Source: Parasponia andersonii
Taxonomy: Eukaryota > Streptophyta > Magnoliopsida > Rosales > Cannabaceae
Direction of reading: 5' to 3'
Assembly (NCBI GenBank): GCA_002914805.1
Contig: JXTB01000394.1
Coordinates: 159,977 to 223,976, forward strand
Length of the DNA stretch: 64,000 nt
Program-made: the position numbers and the translations under genes
The notes under the pieces: model-generated
Told to the model about the DNA's origin: nothing
Database searches by the model: none
The model's input: only the letters and a program-made list of their open reading frames with translations
Shown here: positions 25,714 through 36,893 of the stretch, piece after piece
How the letters are laid out: each line of letters starts with the position of its first letter
Numbering within the stretch: position 1 is the first letter of the stretch

Positions 25714-28700
25714 TTACTCTTTGTACTCTTCTCCTGAACATGAAGGCATATCGCTACTCTGACCAAATAAATCAGGAATTCCATTCCAGTTCCTCTGCTC
25801 CCTTGTTTCCCAGTACCCACCCTTGTAACAATAACAACCATCCTCATCCTTCTGAAACCATCTTGGCTGCCAACCTCTCTCCTGCAGTTTTCTCGCCTGC
25901 GTCAACGAAAACGGAAGTTCAATTCAGTCTCTATTTCGTCCAAAGGCCAAAGTATAGGACGGAGGTACAAGATTTCACAAGAATACAGCATAATTTTTTA
26001 AGTGCATTCCAGTAATTAGCAGTAAGCTGGTGAAAGATTCCATCACTTTTCACATATATGAAAAAAAAAAAAAATATCGTGATACTTAATTTCTTACAGC
26101 ATTTTCAAATCGATCGTTTTTTATGTATCAAAATGGACGATTCCATTATTTATAATAGCTGCGGGGCGGGGCTTTCTCAAATTCAAACAAGAATTTTTTT
26201 TTTTCCCAATATTTTTTACTTCGGAATTTTCTTAATTCGGATCCACATCAAGATGATAAGTTTCATAAATGGATCTACTTTCATATTCTGTCCCTTTAAC
26301 CTGGAATTCATCCTTTGCTGAGTAAACCAGTATTTATTTTTGTTCATACAATTTCTGATATTCAGTAATATCAGAAGTTTAGATAAAAGATAGGTGAAAG
26401 AGAGGGATATATAGATGAATACCTGTCTTTGTAACTGTTCAAGTCTTAGCTTCTCTGCATTCGCCAACTCATATTCCCCATTCTCGAGATGTCTTTGATC
26501 TGGTCTAAGCCTCGAGTCAGTCGGAGGCAATTTATCCAATAAGCCAGGCGTCAGTTCATTCAAAGATATAGCAAAAGTTGAGAGATTGTATCTTGTCTTG
26601 GTAATAACATATTTGTCTCTTTCCCACAGTAGCACAGCTTCCGTCATCGGATCATACCCTTTTGGCTTTGTAGTTGGATCTCCCAGCACATAGTACATTG
26701 CTTCGTCCCACTTGCCCACTAACATCGCTACTTTTTCTCCAGTCTTATTGTCTTGCACAAATCCATGAACCTGATAAAACCGGAGAAAAGAAAAAGGCGT
26801 GAGCTGTGTGACAAAACAACAGAAACGAATGTCATTAAATCAATAAAACGGGCACCTGATATAACTTTTGTCTGTCACAATTATAAAACTAACCTGATGT
26901 GGATTACGGTCTATGATAGACTGCTCCTTGAACTTCAGCTTGCAGGAGTAAGTGCCACTGCCCCTAATGCGCATGGTGCCATAGTGATCACAATAAATTT
27001 TTCCTAGTATGATATTGTATATAGAAGTAGTGACCTTGCTCCACTGAAATGTTTCGCCATCATCGAACTGTAGTGAAAGGACACCCACAGGATCAAGCTG
27101 AATAGAACGCCCCCAAAACTTGCCTTTGAGATTGGAATCTGCCCAGAATTTCCAGCCTCGTCCTTCACAGTGACAAGCAACAACCATAGGGTGGTGACTC
27201 ACCTGAATGCAAGCTGCTTGTTAGAAAATAATGTGGTTCACTAAACCTGTGACTGTAAATAACATTACTTCAAAGTTCAAAGTCAACAGTCAGAATAATG
27301 AGGTATCTGAAGCAGATGATGACTTAACCGAGGATGCTATCAGATGTCAAACGTCAAACACGTTAGGCTTAAAAGAAAGAAAGTATTACTTTTTCAGAGA
27401 AGAACCGAAGTCCTTTATCTGGATAGTCAGCCTCATATGTCTCTCCAAGGAGAGGATTAAAGGGTTTGCATTGCCGACCTTCTGTTGACGCATAGCCAGA
27501 GACAGCAAAAGCAGCAACATTTAGAATTCTCATTAAGTTGTTTCCCTGCAACAAATGAAATCCTAATTTGTCAAATATTCAGAAAACTTTGAATTGGATT
27601 AAAATCTGATCTCTTTTTCTATCAGCCTTTAATTCCCCTGAAAAAATCAAATGCACTCAATCGGCAATCAATGATAAACATCAAGCTGCTGAACATGAAC
27701 AAATCTACATGTGCCAGATAGCACACTAAATGGTGCCCTAAACTCAAGGTCAGTATATCAACTACCAGAGTATCTGGTTTAAACTTTATTAAGAGATCAC
27801 GCTTTTAAATTTTCTTCGTATAGATTAATAGCTAAAGATCTAACCTGCTTTCCCCATTCCATAGCTCGATCAACCAGGTATGAATACTCCAGGTCCTCGA
27901 AACACTTCTGTAGTGAAGAGAGTGGTTCATTAAAATAAACAGGAAGACAAACTCCAGATAAGTCCTTTCCAATATTGTCCTTGATAATTGACCAAAGTCC
28001 AACTGGCTTCTCTTTTTCCTTTGGCTCTGGCAAATTATCCCTTCTTTTAACGTAGGGATATTCAACCATCCTGATTTCCTTCTCAATTCCACGCAACCGA
28101 TCAGAAAAGGACGAATCCCTTTCGTATATACAACCATTTCCCATACCTTCCCTACTCCGATAGGAAGCACTTCTTAAAGAATCTGCAGACAAGAAGTCAT
28201 TTGTATCAAAATATGTTCCGTCATCCTCATCTGTTTCAATATCCGCTCCATCTTGACTTTCATTATCTGCATCAGAATCAGATGCACTGCCCTCGGACAT
28301 GACGGAATAGAAATCTGTGACATTCAGAGAAAGAGTAGCTTGTAAAAGTGAAGAAAAAAAAAATCTGGATTCAGTAAAGATAAATAAATAACACAAGGCT
28401 GTGGAATCACAAAAAACTACTAACCACTGAACCTCCTATTCCCTTGTCCACAATATGACTCGCGTTCCTTTGTTTCATCCACAACAGTTGCTTCCAGCTC
28501 AATTTTCTCAGTCTGAGTCAAATGTTAAGAAAAAAGATAAAGTTTTAACGAAAAACGTCAATAAAGTCCTGTTAATTTCACTCTACTACACCAAACACCT
28601 CATTATACACATCAAACAACAGAATCAGCTTAAATTGTGCCAGTAGCCCATCAAGCAAAAAAAAAAAAAAAAAAAAAAATGAAGCGTAATATCTCAAACC

Positions 28701-29917
28701 AATATAAGACAAAACTATAACATACTAGCGCTGGAAAAAGAGTTTATGAGTATGGATAAACCAACGAAAGAGAAATAATACCTCCAACTGTCTCAACGTG
28801 TCTAACAACAGAACATGTTTATGCCGAAGAGTCTTCAATTGGTTTTTAAGCTCGGAGGTTTCCAAAAGCATAATGGACTCACAGTCCTTGATGACTGCCT
28901 CACCAATGCCCTCCTGCAATAGCCTTAATCTTAGCTTCTCCGTTGAAACAACGACATCTTCCGAAGGCGCAAAATCACTGCTCGTCCACACTCGAGGGAA
29001 TAGATCTTTCGAAGCTAGCAGCGCTTCAATCCATATAGCTCTGTCCTCTCTAGATACACAACGCAAATGAAGAGTTTTTGTTCCAGTAAATATAGAAAGC
29101 CTCTTATCATCAGATTTGCTTGCACGTATTGAAGAAACCTAAAAAACCACATTACTTCAGATTCAAAAAGCATTACCAAAATCTAATAACAGAGCAAACA
29201 GTACAGATGGATCATATAACACTTTATTCAAACCAACCCCATTTCACTTGAGAGCGTCCATTTAGTTCGATACCCTTTATGTAATACTTACTGAATTCAG
29301 AAAATTTCAACTTTTGATTCATACCCATCAAGTAAAAACATGAGAAATAAGTATACCAAGAATAAAAACTGAAGAAAAAAGCAAAAACAGGGTGAGTTTC
29401 AGACCTTCAAATGCACTTCCCCAAATGGTTTGCAAGGCCTAGCTGAGGCTCCATGTCGATTACCACTCCAATTAGCCTTACGCATATACCTCAACGAGTC
29501 CTCACCGATCACCCTAACCCCCTTCTCTCTCGCCGGGCTCATCAAAATCTTGTCCGGACCATGAACTTTATAGTAAGAAAGCACTCCATCTTCGAGCACG
29601 AACCACCTCGACCTCCAACCCTTACCATAATTCACCCACTTATACAAAATCCCAGCCACGCTACCTCCACCAAACACCTTCGAATCCCTAGCCTCACTGA
29701 CCGCTTCTTCAACCTCATGGCTCAACGTCGCCGACGCTTTCTCCGATTCCGTTCCCACCACCGATACCTGAGCCGATAAGCTCGGTTTCGAACCGTAGCT
29801 CACGCTCCTGATCGAAGCATCGACCCCTAAATGGCACTGACCCGGGGATTTCCCGATGGTCGGGTTGGCCCGGTCACGGTCGATCGAAACCGGAGCAATG
29901 CAGCACAAAGGGTTCAT
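25714..29917 (-). CDS. ORP1D: Oxysterol-binding protein-related protein, ORP1 subgroup (ORP1D-like)
   Basis: A plant OSBP-related lipid-transfer protein with an N-terminal PH domain and a C-terminal sterol/phosphoinositide-binding ORD, expected at membrane contact sites. Minus-strand exons: 29917-29405, 29138-28782, 28512-28425, 28314-27845, 27545-27390, 27202-26894, 26770-26423, 25896-25714. They sum to 2424 nt, 807 aa. The start is the ATG opening [11 protein letters not shown], matching the family's Met-x-Pro-x-Cys-Cys beginning. The PH domain (about 85-215) contains [20 protein letters not shown]. The ORD fingerprint VSHHP sits at residues 529-533, split from its preceding SEK by intron 5. 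[20 protein letters not shown] and [19 protein letters not shown] follow. The linker (about 325-360) is Asp/Ser-rich. All ORD signature residues I can check are present. The subgroup letter is inferred from synteny. Confidence 0.93.
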
Positions 29918-30173
29918 CGGAACCGAGAGTGAACCATCCAATCAAAACCAAAACCCAGAAAACAACGTCGATCACGATAATGCCGCACCTACATCATCCC
30001 GATCAAGCTCCTCCCGTGGAGTTTCATTCGGGTCGGACTCTAAACCCGAACTCACCACCCGTTTGGAGCAACGAAACGGAACGTTCCAGAAATGACATGA
30101 GATCGTAAACGGAACGGGGACTTTGGCTTTTAGATCTCAAAGAGAAACCAAAACTCTGTGTGTGTGTGTGTGC

Positions 30174-30206
<33 letters not shown>

Positions 30207-30260
30207 ATAGAAATAAATAAAATAAAGAAGGAAGAAGAAACTGAGCTCTGAGCTCACAGA
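29918..30260 (-). promoter_or_regulatory. ORP leader/proximal promoter with TG-TA compound microsatellite
   Basis: This is the region directly upstream of the ORP start codon. It contains a TG run interrupted by one CG (about 30156-30185) continuing into about 11 TA units (to about 30208). If transcribed it would lie in the 5' UTR. Length variation is likely. Confidence 0.5.
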
Positions 30261-30364
30261 TCCATTAAAGACACTTACTGCTCAGTTTTTTTTAAATAAA
30301 AAATAATAATTGTAAAGAGAGGCTTGAATGGCGTAGGATAAGCCATGAGCCATAATCAACATAT

Positions 30365-30396
<32 letters not shown>

Positions 30397-31637
30397 TTAT
30401 ATATTGGTGTAATAATTCATTAAAAGAGAGTGATTTTCATGGAGTTTGGTTTTTGGGTATTCGGGGGAGACAGCTAACGTGCGCATTTGCGCACAGGTAG
30501 CGCCTGGAATTACAATTTTACCCTTGATTGTCTAGTGAAAGAGTTGGGAGGAGATGGGGAGACGGGACTGGGGGGAACAGCAGGGGTGTTTAGGTAATTT
30601 CGGGTAAGGAAAGCGATCTCGTAACGACGGACCGGGATGTCTGTGAAATGATATTGGAGATTTTGATGTTCGTAGGAGGAGCACTACCGCCACTAGCCAC
30701 TAGCCACTAACTTGCTTTCAGTGAGTGGGCTGTGATTGTGTGTGTCAAAGGTCTACGGAGGAAGGTGGGGGCTCGTTGTGCTATTGGGCCTCTGATTGTG
30801 GGCCGTACCGTTATAGCGTTTTGGAAGAGTTGACTATTGGGCTTTGTGATCTGCAAAGCACCGGAGAGAAGATACGCAATCAATTACGGTTCGATTACGT
30901 ATACCTGTACCTGTATGTGATTACGTGGATCTCATTCATTGGCTTGGTCACAAATTCAATTTTCCCTTTTTTAAGCTGGAAATATGTGGCAAAATTTTAA
31001 ACGTTTTGAGAGACAATAATGAACAGTGGCGACAATAATGACCGGCGAAGCAATAGATTATGCTTTGGAAATGATAAAAAAAATAAAAGTGAGACAGTGA
31101 TTCAATGTAATATTAATTCCCGGAAATTACTCGATTATGATGATTGCAGGGAATCCGTAATTTCTTTTCCGCACAGTTAAATAAAAAAAAATTACTGTTT
31201 TTGGTTATGAAAATTAAAAAAAAACAAATTTTAAAAAAACCTTGAAAAAAATAAAAATAAAATCTTTAAAAATATACATATAAGTTATTAATTTTTTTTT
31301 ACTTATATAAAAATATTTTTTTAAACTATTATATCATTATCTAACGGTGATTTAACAGCAATAATAAATTACATTATCTTCTAATAATAATTTAAAAATT
31401 ATAATAAATTACATAAAAAAAATATACATTATTAATATATTTTTTAATTTTTTATTATTAAAAATATGCATCATAAAATTTTATTAACTAAAATAATATA
31501 TGTGCACGTGTAATTAAAAAAATATATCAACTAGAGTCGTGTGTGTATATATATATATTAAATAATTTATTTTATTTCATTAAGAGTTTCTTTACGCAAA
31601 CTTAGGACTACGATAAGCGAAATGGGTTATAATTGTG

Positions 31638-31673
<36 letters not shown>

Positions 31674-33509
31674 GGTAATTTTGTTTAAATATACATATGA
31701 AGTGGCTTTGAAATAAAAAAATTCTTAAAAGTTACACTGAAATAAGAAAAAAAATTCTTGAACTCATTAAAATACGCGGAACCAAAATGCGATCGTGTAT
31801 CAAGAAATAGAAGACAAAAAGTACACCGGTAATTGCCATATTTATGTTAAAAATTGAATGATGTTAAACCTAATAAGTTGCGTAATGTACTTTTGCTAAC
31901 TACACCCTTCAGTGTCGTTTTTAAAAAGCTTTTGTTTATGTTGTATAATATTTTCCAAAACTTGATGCGTCTTTTTCACAAGTGACGAAATTGAAAAGTG
32001 AATATGAAAACAAATCTTATCAATACAATAAGAAGTCCTTTCAAAAAAATAATACAATAAGAAGTATTATTAGGGCATTTACCAAACACAAAAAAGATCC
32101 ACAATTGATAAATAGCATTTAAACACGAATGAGTATATTTTTCAACGCCCATCATAGCTTTCCTCCAAAGCAAGAGAATCCCATCACCTCTCTTTTTATA
32201 ATTAAGGTATATCGAGGATACAACTAGAATGTAGATTCGATTTTTGTATAGGAAAATGGCTAGTGTTCATAATAAAATGAATAGTCATATGAAAAGATTA
32301 TCCTAAAAATCAGTCCCGTCATTTAGGTCCCAAAAAAAAACCACCACATTTTGTTTTTTTGCCCCCAAAAAAAAAAAATTAGGCACTTCTTTGATATCAA
32401 ATAAAACATTTTATTCGTGCTTTTCTATCAAATTATTGAGATTGAATGTTTTAAACTTTTAAAATAAGAAAATAAAATTATTGAAAAATTGTAATTAGAT
32501 TATTGAGAGATTATAGATCATTATCATTCATTAGTTAGGAAAATTGTTTTGCGACTATTTTTGTGGATTCCGGTCAATAAATTAGAATAATTAAAAATAT
32601 GTAATAATTTTAATCTTCAATTTTAACTACATACGTGAATCTAGCGAGTTTTGATAAAAAAAAAAACTGCAAAGAAAATATTTTAATTTATATTAATGAA
32701 AAGATGAGACTAAAAAATCTTTTCTTTTTTAAGAAGAGTCATGATTTTTCTTTTATTTTTGGGTGAACTATCAAAAAATATCCTAAAATTTAGGTATTTT
32801 GTAGTTTAAACTATGTAAAATAAGGCCATCAAATTATGAATTTATGAGAATTGATACCCTATGTTGAATTTATAAATAAAAACAATGATATTATCAAAAT
32901 TAATGAAAATAAAAATGACTAATCCAATTTCAGAATATTATTGTCTTTTTGTGACTAAAAATGGTTGTCTTTTTATTACTAAAAATGGTCAAAAAAATCA
33001 GTTCACTCTATCAATTTTCGCAAATTTTGAATCTTAATATATTATTTTGTAAATTTCAAATTTTAATATTTAAATTGCAAATCAATCAAATGCCATAGTG
33101 TTTTTGTGAAGTTTACTCTTCATTTTTTATTTGTCTCTTAGCCATAATAACAGTTAAAAATAACCAGTAATTATTTTTTGTTATGATTACTGTTCATATA
33201 AATGTCTAAATGAACCTAAATGACTAATCCTCAATGAATCAATTTGATTCAACAATATCTTGCGTTGATGACGTGACACTGGTGGATTGAGCAAGTTAAT
33301 TTAGGCTTGTTAGCATTATTTGGAGGGCTAAGTTTCTAACCCCATTTTTCAGTTTAAAGTCTTATAATAGTTTTATCGCTAAGTTCCAAACTTAAACTTA
33401 TCTCTAATATTCTTAATTGGTTGCAATTTGTCTACGGACTAGCTGATATTTATGAACTAATCTATCGATGTTTGTTTACAGACTAGTTGAGCTTTTTTGC
33501 CCAACTAAT
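30261..33509. other. AT-rich intergenic DNA, no gene seen
   Basis: The first few hundred bases (to about 30750) are GC-richer and may belong to the ORP promoter. After that the DNA is AT-rich with TA runs at about 30360-30384 and 31641-31670. A block at about 31425-31505 resembles one at 63325-63405. No supported gene, RNA or domain is visible. Confidence 0.5.
31425..31505 (+). repeat. AT-rich dispersed repeat, copy 1
   Basis: The order TATTAATA, TTTTTTAA, AAAAATATRCA, AAATTTTA, TTARYTAAAATRATATATG is shared in the same orientation with 63325-63405. The match is diverged and AT-rich, so homology is likely but not proved by eye. Confidence 0.35.
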
Positions 33510-34725
33510 ATAAGTTTAAGGGCAATGCTAAGGATATTCTCTTGGTGACTCTCTTTGATGCTATCGTTTTCTACTGAGTGATACGTGCTATTCACTAAAA
33601 ATCATATTTTTTTTTACAACAAAACAAGTCATTGATTACATGAATTATTATAGGCTGTCATCCAACTCTTTTTATGTTTTTCAATTTCGCAAATATATAT
33701 TTGTTTTTTCTTTCTCCTAAATCTTTAGTTATTTAGATTATTCTTTTCATTTTTTTCTAGGCTTTCTGATTCCCTAAATCCTAATATTTCTAATTATATT
33801 CCATTTTTTCTCCAAATAACTTTAACATTTTTTTGCAATTTTTTACATAAATATTATTTTTTATTTTTTTTTTTTACCATTTTCTAAGCAACAAACAAGG
33901 AATTTAATTTAAAAAAAGTGAAAGACAATAAACTAAAAAAAATCAGGAAAACCAAGCAAAAAATTAAAAAAAAAAAACACACACACACACGTACACAAGC
34001 ATTTTACAAAATGACACAAAATAATATTAATATTTTGTATAATATTAATTTCTCACAAAATAAAAAAATATTTTATTTGAAATAATTATATACAAAAATA
34101 CAAGATTTCATAAAATAACACATCAAACCGTGTATCTTACAGTTTCATCCATAATTATTTTATATAAAAATATATTTTATTTTGTGAGAAACTAATATTA
34201 TACGAAATATTAATATTATTTTGTGTTATTTTGTAAAATGCTTGTGTGTGTGTTTCTTTTTTTTTTTTTCCAATTTTCTTGCTTGGTTTTGCTTATTTTT
34301 TTATTTGTTGTCTTTCACTTTTTTTTTTAAAATTAGATTCCTTGTTTGTTGCTTAAAATGGTAACTAAAAAAAAGGAAAAAAAATATTTCTGTAAAAATA
34401 TGCAAAAAAAAAATGTTAAAGCTATTAGGAGAAAAAAAATAGAATATAATTATAAAATATAAGGATTTAAGAAATCGGAAAGCCTAGAAAAAAATAAAAA
34501 AAGGATATTCTAAATGACTAAAGATTTAGGAGAAAGAAAAAACAAATATGTGTTTGTGAAATTGAAAAACATAAAAATAGTTGGATGGCAAACCTATAAT
34601 AATTCATGTAGCCAATGACTTGATTTGTTGTAAAAAAAAATATGATTTTTAGTGAATGCCACATGTTACTCAATAAAAAGAAAAGGTGTCAAACAGAGTG
34701 TCCTTAGCATTGTCCACAAGTTTAA
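33510..34725. mobile_element. Fold-back MULE-like MITE with 10-bp target duplication
   Basis: The element (33520-34715, 1196 bp) is a near-complete palindrome centred near 34118. Terminal inverted repeats are GGGCAATGCTAAGGA on the left and, read inward, GGACAATGCTAAGGA on the right. Matching blocks follow in mirror order over arms of roughly 500 bp, for example GATTTTTAGTGAAT, CAACAAA-CAAGTCATTG, ATAATTCATGTA and the CACACAC/GTGTGTG runs. The central unpaired part is about 34100-34150. It is flanked by ATAAGTTTAA (33510-33519) and ACAAGTTTAA (34716-34725), a 10-bp target duplication with one mismatch. A 9-11 bp duplication points to Mutator-like transposase mobilisation. No transposase is encoded, so it is non-autonomous. 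Confidence 0.85.
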
Positions 34726-36480
34726 AACATGAAAGTGACAATTTGGGTATAAGATTGCTAATATTTTATAATTCTAAGTATATTTATTAACTATTATTAG
34801 ACCAAAAAAATGAATTTAGAACTCTAATTATAAAAGTCTTTCATTATAAGACAAAAGTAATGGCGAGCAAATGATCAACCATCCAAAGTAACCCAATTAA
34901 TCCACCCATTGTTAACTTGACTAAGCTGAAAGGTAGGCAATTCAAGTTAAATTAGGAATCATTTTAATCTGTTTAATATAAACTTGGTTGGAGGTCAGTT
35001 GTAACCCGCCCAATATAAACCTAATCGTCTGATATAAATTATATTTGTTTAATTTATTCTAAAATATTATTAAATTTATTAATTTTTTGTGTAAATATAT
35101 TATTTTATTGATGTTAAATATCATGAGAATGAGAAGGTTATTAAGGATTTTGTGATATGCGATTAGTGATTTACAAGTATGAATATTAAATAATAATTAA
35201 GATATCAATGAACGGATACCTCTTTTTTTCTTTTTATTTTTTAAGGAAGGTAAACCCACTTATTTGATTTATCGAGTTGGGTAGGTTATACAATGATAGA
35301 TAATAACATTAATATAATAACATTAGGAGGATTATAAGTAACAAAAATTACAACTCCTAAAAGAACAGGATATTATCAATTTTGACCCTCATTTAAATTA
35401 CGTGGTGAAAAAAGAGATCTTATAAACTATTTATAAAATTAGGACTTTCATTTAATGAAAAAATGCAGAATTCTAAATTTTTCCCCAACTCGACCTTAGT
35501 CAAACATTTTCAACCAAGTATAAAAAGTTAAAAGTATAAGAAACAACATTGGGAAAACAACTAACCATGTTCTATCGAAGTCGAGATTATTCGACTACGA
35601 TCAAATAGTAGATTGAGTAGTGTGTTAACCTTAATTTTCATTATAGTCGAAAATATCTAGTTGCCAATCAAAAATTGATTGGAATGATTGGGAGAGGTGG
35701 CAATGCAAGTTTAACAATGATTGAAAATTTTCGACTTTAGTCGAGTAGAGACAGTATTGGGATCAAGATCAATAGTGATGGTGCAGTGTTACAAGTGTTG
35801 CGACAGAAGTAATTTGTGATGCATTGAAGAATAATGTATTTTATGATTTATTAGAGAATAAGATATCCAAATATTTTTAGAAGTGTGTCATAAGAATGAG
35901 GTTTAGTTTTTAAAACCTTCAACGTGAGTCCCATTTTTTCATCATGAAATTGCCTAAAAAAATCGTTGGGTGCGTTGAGCGGAGCCCAACCCGACTGATC
36001 TTCACCCCGGCCCTAAACGTAAACTAGGACCAATTTCAATGAGGGCCATCAGGCCCGCTAAGCAGATTGGGTATTGGACGTGCCATGTTATCACTTATCA
36101 GGCCTTTAATTTGTGTCTCGGATTCTCAACTCTGTACTTTTCATTGGACCAGCTGTGCTCTTTTCCTATTGGCCTATAACCTTTTGTTGGTGCTTATTCG
36201 AGTCCTGATTGGGAAGTACATTCGTAGACGAGTGGGGTCAAGTGCAGAGGATTCCCTGTTACCGAGTTTGAACTTTGACCCGAACCAAACCGTCCCTAGT
36301 GGGAGAAAAGTTTCATTGTAGCATGCGTCGACCTTCTTTCATTACCGTCCAACCGGGCCCACAAATGTCTTCACCTCTGAATGCTTACATAATCTATTGT
36401 TTTAGGGTACCAAGTCAGAGGGTCCAAAAACGCCGTCGTATACACGATATGACTAAATAGACAAATCGATCTAAAGAGAA
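34726..36480. other. Intergenic DNA upstream of ARP3
   Basis: AT-rich and unremarkable to about 35900. From about 35960 base composition becomes less AT-rich and GGCCC/GGGCC motifs appear (about 36010-36060), suggesting the distal ARP3 promoter. No gene is supported. Confidence 0.45.
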
Positions 36481-36539
36481 AGAGAGAGGGGTCAGGCTTA
36501 GTCGGTGGGTCGTTGTTTGTTTTCCAAGAAAAGTATCAG

Positions 36540-36893
36540 AAGGAAACCACAGAGACAATGATGGTGAATTCGATTAGAGGTGGTGGATTCGGTTTATACA
36601 GTCGTCGTTGAGAAATGGGTATTCGAGTTTTAATCTACTCTAAGCTACCAAGCTTTGCGTTGAGTCGCTTTGGTTCCAAGTTTCAGTCTCAATCACAATC
36701 ACAATCACAATCACAATCACCTTCGTTGTCATCACCATCATCATCCCTGTGTTGTTCTTCTTCTTCGTTTTCGGGTTTTTTGAAGGACCCTTCACGACCA
36801 TGATCGTTTCTCTTAGACCCTTTAAAGGATCTCAGTTGCAGATCCATTTTCATCGCCGAAACCGAAGCTTATATTGTCTAATCTCGTTTTCTT
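36540..36893 (+). promoter_or_regulatory. ARP3 leader region with upstream ATGs and a CAATCA repeat
   Basis: Several ATGs precede the ARP3 start. One at about 36557 opens a 17-codon frame; one at 36615 opens a 62-codon frame ending at 36803; one at about 36800 opens a frame overlapping the ARP3 start in another phase. A CAATCA hexamer is repeated about five times at 36689-36719 and encodes Ser-Gln repeats in the 62-codon frame. The transcription start is not known, so how many of these lie in the mRNA is inference. Confidence 0.45.

Noticed and set aside
30725-31000. 91-codon plus-strand frame beginning MGCDCVCQ
   Set aside because: No recognisable domain or supporting context; probably chance in the GC-richer distal ORP promoter.
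32760-33120. Possible further fold-back element with ACTATCAAAAAATATCC-type ends
   Set aside because: The two halves resemble each other only loosely in AT-rich sequence; I could not align terminal repeats or find a target duplication.
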